Both the position numbers and the translations under genes were made by a program. 64,000 bases of DNA from an uncultured Opitutia bacterium (lineage in GTDB: Bacteria; Verrucomicrobiota; Verrucomicrobiia; Opitutales; Opitutaceae). How positions within the stretch are numbered: position 1 is the first letter of the stretch; every line of letters starts with the position of its first letter. Below the pieces are notes generated by a model. That model saw nothing but the letters and a program-made list of their open reading frames with translations. It ran no database searches and was not told where the DNA came from. Location of the stretch: contig CAIJZY010000053.1 in NCBI GenBank assembly GCA_903825285.1, forward strand, positions 42,198 to 106,197. Direction: 5' to 3'. Shown here piece after piece: positions 20,379 to 28,762 of this stretch.

Positions 20379-20442
20379 TGCGAAACGAACGCCCCGCCCA
20401 TGGCAAGCAAGCGCTTGCCCCGGGCGGGGCGTTCGTTTCGCA
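20379..20442 (+). promoter_or_regulatory. Perfect 21-bp stem-loop abutting the BY-kinase start codon
   Basis: The arms at 20379-20399 and 20422-20442 are perfectly complementary (GCGAAACGAACGCCCCGCCC and its complement plus an outer T-A pair). Inside is a second 7-bp stem (20402-20408 with 20413-20419) with an AAGC loop. The structure ends 7 nt before the ATG at 20450, and no separate ribosome-binding site fits in between. It could control translation or be an inserted element. Confidence 0.85.
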
Positions 20443-20449
20443 TGGGTGA

Positions 20450-22597
20450 ATGGCCCCCACCTCCGGCAGCAAGGACAATGCGACGCTGGCTGACTTCTTT
20501 CGGCTCCTCCGGCTGAGGCAGGCGCTCATTCTGCTGGTGCTCGGGCTGGTGATCATCACCACGGTGATCGTGACGGCCTTCCTGCCCAAGTGGTACCTGG
20601 CCACGACAAAGGTCCGCGTCGAGAAGCCCGAGGGCGAGGTGAGGCTCTTCCAGGCCCAGAGCAGCGGCAGCTACGACCCGTACTTCCTGCAGGATCAGTT
20701 CAAGATCATGCAGTCGGAGAAGATCCTCTACCCGGTGATCACCAACCTGGGCCTCAACGCCCGGCTGGCCCCGCTCCTCGGCAGCAGCAGCGCGCTGCCC
20801 TCCGCCATCACCTTCCACTACCTCCTCGACAAGATGCTGCGCGTGGAATCGCCGCGCAATTCCTCGCTCATCGAGATCAGCGTCTATGCCCAGGACCCCG
20901 AGCTGGGCGCCTCCATTGCGAACGAGATCGCCCGTGTCTACTCCGACGACCGCATCTACCTCGCCACCTCCGAGCAGCGCGAGGGCCTGGCCAAGCTCCG
21001 CGACGAACTCATCGCCCAGGAGCGCGTCGTCTCCGCGCAGCGTGACGTCGTGGAGAAGCTCCGCAAGGACCTGAACATCTCCGGCGTGGATCTCAACGCC
21101 CGCTATTCCGACATGGAGATCGAGACGCTGCGGCAGATGCAGAACTCGCTCATCGCCCTCAGCGTGGACGCCATTGGCCGCAAGACCCGCTGGGAGCGGT
21201 TCCGCAGCATCCCGTTCGAGCAGCGCCTCAACCTGGTCAACTCCGAGCTGATCCAGGACGCCAACATCCAGAACCTGCTCCAGGCCTACCTGCTCGCCGA
21301 CCAGAACGTCACCCGGCTCCGCGCCCGCCTCGGCGAGGCGCATCCCGACCTGATCTCGGCGGTCGAGAACCGCGCCAAGATCAAGGAGCAGCTCGACGCC
21401 CAGCTGCGCGGCTACGAGAACGCGCTCGAGATCGCCTACAAGGAGGCCGACTCCCGCGTCAGCGAGCTCAAGCGCCAGCTCGGCCAGGCCAAGATCGACC
21501 AGATCCTCTCCGCCCGCGACCGCATGCGGCCGTTCGAGGAGGCGGCGCAGAAGCTGGAGGACGAGACCCGGCTGCTGACCACGCTGAAGCTCACGCTTCG
21601 CCAGCGGGAGATCGATTTCCAGGTGCCGAAGCGCACGATCGAGATCCTCAACACCGCCGAGCCGGCCCGCCGCGCCAGCCGTCCCAGCTGGCCGCTCAAC
21701 CTCGCCTTCGCCGTCCTCTTCGGCGGCATCCTCGGCATCGGCCTGGCCGTGCTGCTGGAGTACTTCGACACGAGCTTCCGCAACGTGGCGGACGTCGAGA
21801 CGCGCCTGAAACTCCCGGTGCTCGGCGTGATCCCGTTCCAGTCCGAGCCGATGAGCGACTCCACCGACCCCGCCGAGGGCGAGCCCTACCGCGTCCTCCA
21901 GACCAACCTGAACCTCGCGCTCAAGCCCGGGCAGTCGTCCAGCCTCGTGCTCTTCTCCGCCGGTCCCGGCGAGGGCAAGTCCACGACCCTCCACCACCTC
22001 GTCCGCCACATGGCCGCCGCGGGCGAGCGCGTGATCCTGATCGACTCCGACGTCCGCCGCCCCACGCAGCACGACCTCGCCGAGCGACCCCGCGAGCCCG
22101 GCCTGTCCGAGTACCTGCTCAACCAGCGCGACCTCGCCGCGGTCATCCAGCCCGGCATCGCGCCGAATCTCGACTTTATCCCCGCGGGGCGGGTCTCCGG
22201 CTTCACGCTCGGCCTGCTGCACCTCAACCGGCTGAAGGACCTGATCGCGACGCTGCGCGGGCGGTACGACAAGATCGTGTTCGACTCACCGCCGATCATC
22301 GGGGTGAGCGACGCGAGCGTGCTGGCGAGCGCGGTGGACGGCGCGATCCTGCTGATCCAGCACCGCCGCAATCCCCAGAGCATGGTGGTGCGCGCGCAGC
22401 AGATCGTGGAGGGCCTCAAGACCCCGCTGCTCGGCGTGGTGCTGAACCAGGTGCCGCACAATTCCGGCGAGGATTACGGCTACTACACCAACAACTATTC
22501 GTACTATCACGAGGCCGGCACGAAGCGCCGCCGGCGGTCGTCCAAAGGTCCCGCCAAGCCGGCCGCGCCGGACGCGGACCGGCTGGAACTGAGCTGA
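20450..22597 (+). CDS. Polysaccharide co-polymerase / BY-type tyrosine autokinase
   Basis: Controls chain length and export of an exopolysaccharide at the inner membrane, 715 aa. The N-terminal Wzz domain has a transmembrane segment near residues 25-45 (ILLVLGLVIITTVIVTAF), a long periplasmic coiled-coil region and a second membrane segment (LNLAFAVLFGGILGIGLAVL, about 418-437). The C-terminal BY-kinase domain has Walker A GPGEGKST (about 505), Walker A' VILIDSD (about 529) and Walker B KIVFDSPP (about 607). It ends in a Tyr-rich autophosphorylation cluster (DYGYYTNNYSYY). The neighbouring beta-barrel gene supports an export role; no glycosyltransferase cluster is present. Confidence 0.93.
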   Translation: MAPTSGSKDNATLADFFRLLRLRQALILLVLGLVIITTVIVTAFLPKWYLATTKVRVEKPEGEVRLFQAQSSGSYDPYFLQDQFKIMQSEKILYPVITNLGLNARLAPLLGSSSALPSAITFHYLLDKMLRVESPRNSSLIEISVYAQDPELGASIANEIARVYSDDRIYLATSEQREGLAKLRDELIAQERVVSAQRDVVEKLRKDLNISGVDLNARYSDMEIETLRQMQNSLIALSVDAIGRKTRWERFRSIPFEQRLNLVNSELIQDANIQNLLQAYLLADQNVTRLRARLGEAHPDLISAVENRAKIKEQLDAQLRGYENALEIAYKEADSRVSELKRQLGQAKIDQILSARDRMRPFEEAAQKLEDETRLLTTLKLTLRQREIDFQVPKRTIEILNTAEPARRASRPSWPLNLAFAVLFGGILGIGLAVLLEYFDTSFRNVADVETRLKLPVLGVIPFQSEPMSDSTDPAEGEPYRVLQTNLNLALKPGQSSSLVLFSAGPGEGKSTTLHHLVRHMAAAGERVILIDSDVRRPTQHDLAERPREPGLSEYLLNQRDLAAVIQPGIAPNLDFIPAGRVSGFTLGLLHLNRLKDLIATLRGRYDKIVFDSPPIIGVSDASVLASAVDGAILLIQHRRNPQSMVVRAQQIVEGLKTPLLGVVLNQVPHNSGEDYGYYTNNYSYYHEAGTKRRRRSSKGPAKPAAPDADRLELS

Positions 22598-22619
22598 TTG
22601 AGGCGCTGGAAAATAGCTG

Positions 22620-22647
22620 TTGACGGCACTGGGGCGTGGCCTAGTTC
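22620..22647 (+). promoter_or_regulatory. Candidate promoter for tRNA-Gly
   Basis: TTGACG at 22620-22625 and TAGTTC at 22642-22647 are separated by 16 bp, 15 bp before the tRNA. The -35 box is strong and the -10 box is weak. Confidence 0.4.
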
Positions 22648-22662
22648 TGACACCCTGTTTTT

Positions 22663-22738
22663 GCGGGCGTAGCTCAGTTGGTAGAGCACTACCTTGCCAA
22701 GGTAGACGTCGAGAGTTCGAGTCTCTTCGCCCGCTCCA
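22663..22738 (+). tRNA. tRNA-Gly(GCC)
   Basis: 76 nt with CCA encoded. The acceptor stem GCGGGCG pairs with CGCCCGC. The anticodon loop TTGCCAA lies between CTACC and GGTAG, with anticodon GCC at 22696-22698. The T arm has the standard TTCGAGT loop. A 15-bp hairpin follows. Confidence 0.97.
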
Positions 22739-22745
22739 TTTAAGC

Positions 22746-22778
22746 CGAGACCCCCGGATCCACGATCCGGGGGTCTCG
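22746..22778 (+). terminator. Hairpin after tRNA-Gly
   Basis: A perfect 15-bp stem (22746-22760 with 22764-22778) and CAC loop; only a short TTT follows. It is probably the tRNA transcript end or a processing hairpin. Confidence 0.65.
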
Positions 22779-22871
22779 CAGTTTACGGCCCAGCGGACCG
22801 AGATCGCGGGTAGGCTCCCGGCATCGGGGCCTGTTCATCAATACCGGGCGGAAGGTGGGATTGAGGAGGGG

Positions 22872-22977
22872 TTTTTGCCCACGGAATACACGGAATACAC
22901 GGATCAACCAGTCGGGTGAATCCTTGCGGATGAGCGCCGGCTAATTCCGTGTGTTCCGTGTATTCCGTGGGCAAAAA
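22872..22977. repeat. Inverted repeat, family C
   Basis: Arms of CACGGAATACACGGAATA units framed by TTTTTGCC and GGCAAAAA, about 37 and 35 nt long. It lies in the 353-bp gap between tRNA-Gly and the secreted-protein gene. The rest of the gap shows nothing I recognise. Frames read across it give TEYTEYT-like peptides that are not real proteins. Confidence 0.8.
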
Positions 22978-23091
22978 ATGCAGGGGTCTTCAGACTTTGG
23001 CTGCGTGTCCGCCAATGGGGACACGCCCATCCGGCGGGAGGGTTTGCCTTCTGCGGGGGTGTGGTTTCGCTAGGGGCGTCCCACATATTCC

Positions 23092-23877
23092 ATGCCTTTA
23101 CCCCGCCTGCCTTGGTTGGTCTCCGGACGTTCGCTGCTGGCGGCCATTGGTTGCCTCGCCTGGGCATTGCCCGGGGCGCGGGCGCTGACAAACTCCCCCA
23201 ACGACGCGCCGTTGCTCGAGATTGACGTACGCGCGAGCTCGGAGAAGCCCTTCGGCGGATTCAAGCGCAAGCCGCCCGTGGATCACGGCAAGGTCTATGG
23301 CATTTTCGCCATCTCGGAGGCCGCCACGGCGCTCCGGCTGGTCCGCCCGGTCAACGAGCGCGCCATGCTGGTCGAGCTGCACAAGGAGCTCCGCCGGCGC
23401 GGCTACAAGCTCATGGCCCCCGACCAGATCCCGGACGTCGCCCTGACCGTCATGTACGGCCGCGGGGCGCTGCGGAACCCCTACCTGGCCGACGCAACCG
23501 TCAACGAGATCATGAGCGATCCGCCGATCGTCACCATCCTCGGCGCGTTTCCCACCCAGCTGATCAAGGAGCGCGAGCCGGGCTACGAGGACAAGCTGCA
23601 GAAGGCGCAGGGCGAGAAGCTCTTCATCCGCGTCACGGCCTGGAAGATTCCCCTGCAGCCGAAGGAGAAGGCCAAGGAGCTCTGGAAGACCACGATCATC
23701 ATCGACGATCCCGATCACCGCGACCTCAACGAGTACGTGCAGAAAATGCTGGCGGCGGGCTCGGCCTACTTTGACAAGGAGATCGACCAGGAGCAGGTCG
23801 AGGTGAACACGAGCGTCCCCGACGGCCACGTCCAGGTGGGCACGCCCACCGTGGTCAAGCCCGACGCAAAACCGTAG
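23092..23877 (+). CDS. Secreted protein of unknown function
   Basis: 261 aa. The N-terminus LLAAIGCLAWALPGARA looks like a signal peptide; a Cys at about residue 21 does not sit in a clear lipobox. The mature part has VELHKELRRRGYKLMAPDQIPDVALTVMYGRG, resembling DUF4136-like periplasmic or lipoprotein domains, but the match is weak. No catalytic motif is seen. It is transcribed alone and convergent with ccoI across a family D inverted repeat that begins at its stop codon. Confidence 0.6.
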   Translation: MPLPRLPWLVSGRSLLAAIGCLAWALPGARALTNSPNDAPLLEIDVRASSEKPFGGFKRKPPVDHGKVYGIFAISEAATALRLVRPVNERAMLVELHKELRRRGYKLMAPDQIPDVALTVMYGRGALRNPYLADATVNEIMSDPPIVTILGAFPTQLIKEREPGYEDKLQKAQGEKLFIRVTAWKIPLQPKEKAKELWKTTIIIDDPDHRDLNEYVQKMLAAGSAYFDKEIDQEQVEVNTSVPDGHVQVGTPTVVKPDAKP

Positions 23878-23968
23878 AGAGAAAACCGCTCATTTCGCTA
23901 ATTCACGCTTATGGTCCGGAGCCCTCTTCCGGATTAGCGGGAATTAGCGAAGATGAGTGGTTTCTCTA
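23876..23968. repeat. Inverted repeat, family D, encodes the end of ccoI
   Basis: Arms of CGCTAATT-type units (about 23886-23921 and 23930-23963). The gene stops on both sides lie in or beside it: the last nine codons of ccoI and its TAA are made of the right arm. It probably folds as a long stem in both directions, so a shared terminator is plausible. Confidence 0.8.
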
Positions 23969-26364
23969 AAAGCCGCGCGCATTGACCCGGTGACAAGCAG
24001 GAGGGTGATGAGCGAGTTGAGCGGCATCAGGATTGCCGCCAGCAGCGGATTCATGTGTCCGGCGCAGGCCAGGCCCACGGCGAGGACGTTGTAGACGACG
24101 GAGAAAATGAGGATCGTGCGCTGGGCCCGGGCACGCACGGCGTTGACCGTGAACAGCGCGCGCAGGCCGGCGATGCCGCGACCGAGATAATAGAAATCGG
24201 CCTTCTGGCCGAGGTGGCCGCGGTGGATCACCGGCGTGCCGCGGCAGAGCGCCTGGTCGAAGGCGAGGCTGTCGTTGGCGCCGTCGCCGAGCATGAGGGT
24301 GCGGTCCGCCCCGTGCGCCTGCAGCCACTCGGCCTTCTCCTGGGGCGTGCGCTCGCCGATGGCGTGATCACCGGGCAGCCCGAGCTCGGCGGCCAGGTGC
24401 TCGACCTTGGCCTGGTGGTCGCCGCTGAGGATGTGCGTGGCGTAGCCGAGCCGGCCCAGCGCGGCCAGCTCCTCGCGCGCGTCGGGTCGCGCCGCATCCG
24501 TGAAGTGAAACGTCGCGAGCACGTCGCCGTCGCGGGTGAATACCGTGCCCTCGGCCGAGGTGTCCGCCGGCGCCCGGACGACGTCATCATCGCGCACCGG
24601 TGTCGCCCAGCCCGCGCGGCCCAGCCGCCAGACGTGGCCGTTGGACTCGAGTCGCACGCCCTGGCCGATGGTCTCGCCGACCTCGCCGGCCAGCGGTTCG
24701 CCCGGGCCCGCGCCGAGCAGGTGCTCAAGCAGGCACTGGCTGATCGGGTGGGGGTTGTCACGGACGAGGGCGAGCAGCGCGCTCTTCGCCGTCGCCGGCA
24801 GCGCAGCCAGCGCGGCGGGGTCGCGCAGGACCGGGTTCTCGAGCGTGAGCGTGCCGGTCTTGTCGAAGACCAGCTGGCGCACCCCGGGGAGGCGCGTCCA
24901 GAGGTCGCCGCTGCGGACGAACACCCCGCGGCGGCGCAGGGCGACGGTTGCCATCTCGTCGGCCAGCGGGAAGGCCAGGCCGATGGCGCAGGGGCAGGAG
25001 ACCACGAGGATGGCGGTGACGACCGAGCCGGTGCGCAGCGCGTCGTGGGTGAAAAACCACCAGGAAAGGCCGGCGAGGAACGCGACGGCGAGGATGCCGA
25101 TGAGGTAGCCGCGGACAATCTGATCGAGCCACTGCGTCCGCGGACCCGCGCGCTCGGCGGGGGCGAGGAGCTGGGCGAGCAGGGAATCGGGCCAGGCCTG
25201 GAGGGCGGTCAGGCGCACCTCGCCGCGGCCGAGGTTGACGGCGCCGGCGGGGATGCGCTGTCCGGCGAGGAAGGCGCGCGGCACGGACTCGCCGTTGATC
25301 GAGGCGAGGGAGAAGGCGGCCTCGGCGGTCTCGAGGCGCGACTCGACCGGCACCGTGTGGCCCGAGGCGGAGAAATACTCCTGCGCTGTGACCAGCTGCT
25401 CCGGCGGGATCGTGCCGCCGGCGGCCAGCCGCACCTGCGGCGGCTTGGGCTGCTGGCCCAGCAGGCGGCGCTGGTTGCGCTCGACCGCCGCGACCTGGGC
25501 CCAGCGGCCCACCAGCATCAGCAGGATGAACGTGCAGACGAAGTCGAAGTAGATGTAGTCCACCTGCTCGGTGAACCAGCCGTAGAGCGAGCCGAGGTAG
25601 GCGCCGGCGATGCCGAGCGCGATGGGCAGGTCAATGTGGAGCAGGCCGGCGCGGAGCGCCCGGGCGGCGCGGTTGAAGAAATAGGTGCCGCCCACCAGCA
25701 CGCTCAGCGTGCCGAACAGCAGCGAGAGCGTCCCGAACAGCCGCGCATACGCGAACGTCCGCTCCATGCCGAAGAACACCGGCAGCGTGAACAGCATGGC
25801 GTTCATCGCGAAGGCCGTGCAGAGCCCGATCCGGCGCACGAGGCCGCGCGTCTCGGGCACGGCCGGACGCTCGCCGGCGGGGCCGACGAGGTAGCCGAGG
25901 GCCTGGAGCTTGCGGGCGAACTCGGCCGCCGAGAACTTCCCGCGCATCCAGCGCAGCCGCATCTGGCCGAGCTGGGCGTTGGCCTCGATGTCGCGCGCGC
26001 CCGGCTGCTGCTGAAAGACCCGTTCGATGAGCCAGATGCAGCCGGCGCAGGAGATGCCCTGGACGTCGAGGGTCAGCTCGGGCGGCTTCGTGCCGGCCGC
26101 GGCGTCGGCCTGCGCCTGCGCGGTCTCGAGCCAGGCGAGGTCCCGCGGCTGGAAGACCGCGGCGTCGGCCGGCGCGGTGATCTCGTCCTTGATCTCGTAA
26201 TAGCCCGCCAGTCCCTGCTCATGGACCAGCCGGTAGACGTAGGCGCAGCCGGCGCAGCAGAAGCCCGACTCGGTCTGGGCTCCTTCGCGCAGCGGCGTGC
26301 CACAATGCCGGCAGGCGGGCCGGGCGCGAGGCGTCGGGACGGGGGCGAGACCGGGGGCGGCCAT
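23944..26364 (-). CDS. ccoI: Copper-exporting P1B-type ATPase for cbb3 oxidase assembly
   Basis: Delivers copper for the CuB centre of cytochrome cbb3 oxidase, in the inner membrane, 806 aa. The N-terminal cysteine-rich segment (Cys at about 18, 21, 36, 37, 40) is typical of CcoI/FixI. The heavy-metal-binding domain has ISCAGC (about 105-109). The transmembrane copper motif is SCPCAIGLAFP. The P-domain has DKTGTLTLENP and the hinge GDGANDS. I chose the ATG at 26364, one base after the stop of the upstream gene (TGA-C-ATG), over the longer open frame. The last codons come from a repeat arm. Confidence 0.95.
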   Translation of the reverse strand: MAAPGLAPVPTPRARPACRHCGTPLREGAQTESGFCCAGCAYVYRLVHEQGLAGYYEIKDEITAPADAAVFQPRDLAWLETAQAQADAAAGTKPPELTLDVQGISCAGCIWLIERVFQQQPGARDIEANAQLGQMRLRWMRGKFSAAEFARKLQALGYLVGPAGERPAVPETRGLVRRIGLCTAFAMNAMLFTLPVFFGMERTFAYARLFGTLSLLFGTLSVLVGGTYFFNRAARALRAGLLHIDLPIALGIAGAYLGSLYGWFTEQVDYIYFDFVCTFILLMLVGRWAQVAAVERNQRRLLGQQPKPPQVRLAAGGTIPPEQLVTAQEYFSASGHTVPVESRLETAEAAFSLASINGESVPRAFLAGQRIPAGAVNLGRGEVRLTALQAWPDSLLAQLLAPAERAGPRTQWLDQIVRGYLIGILAVAFLAGLSWWFFTHDALRTGSVVTAILVVSCPCAIGLAFPLADEMATVALRRRGVFVRSGDLWTRLPGVRQLVFDKTGTLTLENPVLRDPAALAALPATAKSALLALVRDNPHPISQCLLEHLLGAGPGEPLAGEVGETIGQGVRLESNGHVWRLGRAGWATPVRDDDVVRAPADTSAEGTVFTRDGDVLATFHFTDAARPDAREELAALGRLGYATHILSGDHQAKVEHLAAELGLPGDHAIGERTPQEKAEWLQAHGADRTLMLGDGANDSLAFDQALCRGTPVIHRGHLGQKADFYYLGRGIAGLRALFTVNAVRARAQRTILIFSVVYNVLAVGLACAGHMNPLLAAILMPLNSLITLLLVTGSMRAAFRETTHLR

Positions 26365-26365
26365 G

Positions 26366-27061
26366 TCAGTGGCAGATGAAGTGCGACGGGTCGGGCCCGG
26401 CGAAGCCGAGCGTGGCGCGCAGCCGCCAGCTGATGATGAGCGCGGTGGCGAGGGCGAGGACGAGGCGGGCGCGGGCGAGCGCGGTGGGCGAGAGCCGCGC
26501 GCTGAGCCAGCGGACCTGCGACTGGGCCAGCCACAGCAGCGGCACGGTGCCCAGGCCGAACGCCAGCATGAACTCCACGCCCTGCAGGGCGGAGCCGGAC
26601 AGCAGGGCGAGCGCGAGCAGGAAGTAGAGCGGGCCGCAGGGCAGCAGCGGCGTGGCGAAGCCCAGTGTGGCGGCGGCGGCGACGCGCGAGCGGCCGCGCT
26701 GCCAGGTGCCGAGCCGCAGCGCCAGCCGGCCGAGGATCGCGGGCTTCGGGAGGAAGCGGTCCCACCGCAGCGCCATCGCCACGAAAAAGAGCACCAGCAC
26801 CCACGGGAACCAGCGCAGGGCGGAGCCCGTGACCCAGGCCAGCGGCATCCGGCCCAGTCCGCCGGCAATCGCGCCGAGGGCGGCGTAGCTGCCCAAACGC
26901 GTCAGATGATAGACCGTGCTGATCGTCGCCGGGTCGGAGCCGTCGTCGCGCACCGGCATGAGCGCGCAGGCCAGCGGGCCGCACATGCCGGCGCAGTGCA
27001 GGCTCGTGATGAGCCCGGCGACAAAGGCCGTGGCCGGGGAATTGACGGCGGCGAGTTCCAT
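26366..27061 (-). CDS. TauE/SafE-family membrane protein of the cbb3 cluster
   Basis: 231 aa with six hydrophobic segments. The N-terminal GLITSLHCAGMCGPLACAL motif is characteristic of the sulfite exporter TauE/SafE-like (DsbD-related) proteins found beside cbb3 genes, where they are thought to help copper supply. The Cys pair in HCAGMCGP and another Cys in LLPCGPLYFLL are visible. Start and stop junctions with both neighbours are TGACATG, so it is translationally linked to the 47-aa gene and ccoI. Confidence 0.88.
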   Translation of the reverse strand: MELAAVNSPATAFVAGLITSLHCAGMCGPLACALMPVRDDGSDPATISTVYHLTRLGSYAALGAIAGGLGRMPLAWVTGSALRWFPWVLVLFFVAMALRWDRFLPKPAILGRLALRLGTWQRGRSRVAAAATLGFATPLLPCGPLYFLLALALLSGSALQGVEFMLAFGLGTVPLLWLAQSQVRWLSARLSPTALARARLVLALATALIISWRLRATLGFAGPDPSHFICH

Positions 27062-27062
27062 G

Positions 27063-27206
27063 TCAGCGGTGCGGCGCGGTCACCAGCGGCACCTCGGCGA
27101 CCGGGTGCAGGGAAGCGTACCAGATCCAGGCGGTCCACACGACGAGCTGGGCCGCGAACGCCACGACGAAAATCAGCCAGAGCCGGCTTTTCCGGGGAGG
27201 GGGCAT
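27063..27206 (-). CDS. 47-aa single-span membrane protein in the cbb3 operon
   Basis: Small gene I found by translating the gap: N-terminus MPPPRKSRLW, one hydrophobic span (LIFVVAFAAQLVVWTAWIWY) and a short tail ending TAPHR. It lies between ccoG and the TauE/SafE-like gene, where many cbb3 clusters have ccoH/fixH. It is much shorter than CcoH (about 150 aa), so it may be a minimal replacement or unrelated. Its TGA is one base before the next ATG (TGACATG), which supports it being a real gene. Confidence 0.7.
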   Translation of the reverse strand: MPPPRKSRLWLIFVVAFAAQLVVWTAWIWYASLHPVAEVPLVTAPHR

Positions 27207-27209
27207 GGG

Positions 27210-27342
27210 TGGAGTAGCGAGTAGTGAGTAGCGCGTAGCGAGCAGTCAGAAAAGACGAATCCCAAGCCCGGCGTGGGCAGAACCTGGGGCGAGGGTGGAG
27301 GCACGAATGCTCGCCACCCGCTACTCGCTACCCGCTACGGCT
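27210..27342. repeat. Inverted repeat, family J, carries the ccoG stop codon
   Basis: The left arm has GAGTAGCGAGTAGTGAGTAG units at 27212-27245 and the right arm has CGCTACTCGCTACCCGCTAC units at about 27311-27340. It lies inside the cbb3 operon between ccoG and the 47-aa gene; the ccoG TAG is in the right arm. It could lower expression of the maturation genes relative to the oxidase. Confidence 0.75.
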
Positions 27343-28759
27343 TCCCTTTCCGCTGCTCCTCCTCTTCATCCCGCAGCAGCCTGACGTCCGGCCCGAGGAA
27401 CTCAACCTGCCGTTTCAGCTGGAAGCTGCCGGCGACGTCCTGGATGCGGACGATGAAGTCGAACGGCCCCTGGTAATCGCTGCGGGCCTGCTGCAGGACC
27501 AGCGGCTGCACGACCTCGCCGAGCGCGGGCACCTCGACCGCGGCCGAGAAGCCGGCCTGGCGGAGGTGGGCCGGAGCGCCGTCGAGGGCGAGGCGGAACT
27601 GCACGGGATAATTCCGCTTGTTGACCAGCCGCACGAGGAACTGGTTGCGCACGGCGTCGGGCGACACGATGTAGGGCGCGCCGATGATGCGGGTGACGCC
27701 GAGATTGGCGGGCTTGAAGGTGGAGAGCGCCCAGGTGGCGACACTGGCGCCGGCGAGCAGGAGCGCGCCGTAGAGGAAAGTGCGGGGCCGCAGCCAGCGG
27801 GTGACCCGGCCGGCGAACCGGTTCTGGGAGTCGTAGCGGATCAGGCCGCGCGGGCGGTGCAGGCGCGTCATGACGTCGTCGCAGGCGTCGATGCAGGCCG
27901 TGCAGCCGACGCACTCCATCTGGAGGCCCTGGCGGATGTCGATGCCCGTGGGGCAGACGTGCACGCAGCGGTTGCAGCCGATGCAATCCCCGGCCCCGGC
28001 CGTGCCGACCTTGCCGCGCGGCTCGCCGCGGCGCGCATCGTAGCCGATCACGAGGGAGTTGTCGTCAATCAGCGCCGACTGCAGCCGGCCGTATGGGCAG
28101 ATGACGATGCAGAGTTGCTCGCGGAACCAGGCGAAGTTGAAGTAGAGGACGCCGGTGAACACCGCCATGAAGGCGAAGGCGCTCCAGTGCTCGACCGGCG
28201 CGGCCTTCATCATGGCCCAGACCTCCGGCAGCGAGACGAAGTAGGCGAGGAACAGGTGCGCGATCACCGCGGACACGGCGAAGTACAACCCGTGCTTCAG
28301 GACGCGCCGCAGGACCTTGAGGCCCGAGAGCGGGGCCTCGGCCAGCGCCCGGCGCTGGATGGCGTCGCCGTCGATCAGCCGCTCGATCCGCCGGTAGACC
28401 TGGTCGAGGAAGACCGTGTGCGGGCAGGCCCAGCCGCACCAGAGCCGGCCGAACAGGGCGGTGATGAAGAACAGCGAGAAACCGAGGCCGGTGATGACGA
28501 AGAACAGCAGCCACATGTCCTGCGCCGCGAGCGTCAGCCCGAACAGGTGGAAGCGCCGCTCCGCGACGTCGAGGAACACCGCCGGGTACCCGCCCACCGG
28601 GATCCAAGGCAGTGCCAGATAGAACGCGATCAGCAGGAACGCCGAGACGCGACGGGTGAGCGTGAAGCGACCGTGGGTGTCAGCCGGATAGAGAAAGGGG
28701 CGGGATCCGTCAGGCCGGATGGTGGTGACGGAATCCCGGGTGGGCAGTGGTATGGCCAT
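27335..28759 (-). CDS. ccoG: Cytochrome c oxidase accessory protein CcoG
   Basis: Membrane iron-sulfur protein needed for cbb3 assembly, known as a Cu(II) reductase in this family, 474 aa. Transmembrane segments are interrupted by the conserved LWCGWACPHTVFLDQ and CIVICPYGRLQSAL motifs. Two ferredoxin-type clusters follow: CIGCNRCVHVCP and CVGCTACIDACD. The C-terminal Ig-like domain starts after LYGALLLAGASVATWAL. It starts three bases after the ccoP stop. Its stop codon is part of a repeat arm. Confidence 0.96.
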   Translation of the reverse strand: MAIPLPTRDSVTTIRPDGSRPFLYPADTHGRFTLTRRVSAFLLIAFYLALPWIPVGGYPAVFLDVAERRFHLFGLTLAAQDMWLLFFVITGLGFSLFFITALFGRLWCGWACPHTVFLDQVYRRIERLIDGDAIQRRALAEAPLSGLKVLRRVLKHGLYFAVSAVIAHLFLAYFVSLPEVWAMMKAAPVEHWSAFAFMAVFTGVLYFNFAWFREQLCIVICPYGRLQSALIDDNSLVIGYDARRGEPRGKVGTAGAGDCIGCNRCVHVCPTGIDIRQGLQMECVGCTACIDACDDVMTRLHRPRGLIRYDSQNRFAGRVTRWLRPRTFLYGALLLAGASVATWALSTFKPANLGVTRIIGAPYIVSPDAVRNQFLVRLVNKRNYPVQFRLALDGAPAHLRQAGFSAAVEVPALGEVVQPLVLQQARSDYQGPFDFIVRIQDVAGSFQLKRQVEFLGPDVRLLRDEEEEQRKGKP

Positions 28760-28762
28760 GAA

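Noticed and set aside
22794..22974. Short frames with TEYTEYT- or HTELA-like peptides
   Set aside because: They are translations of the family C repeat, not proteins. The same holds for HEGHEGK-like peptides near 41000.
24055..26379. 774-codon plus-strand frame over ccoI
   Set aside because: Shadow frame; ccoI motifs on the minus strand are unambiguous.
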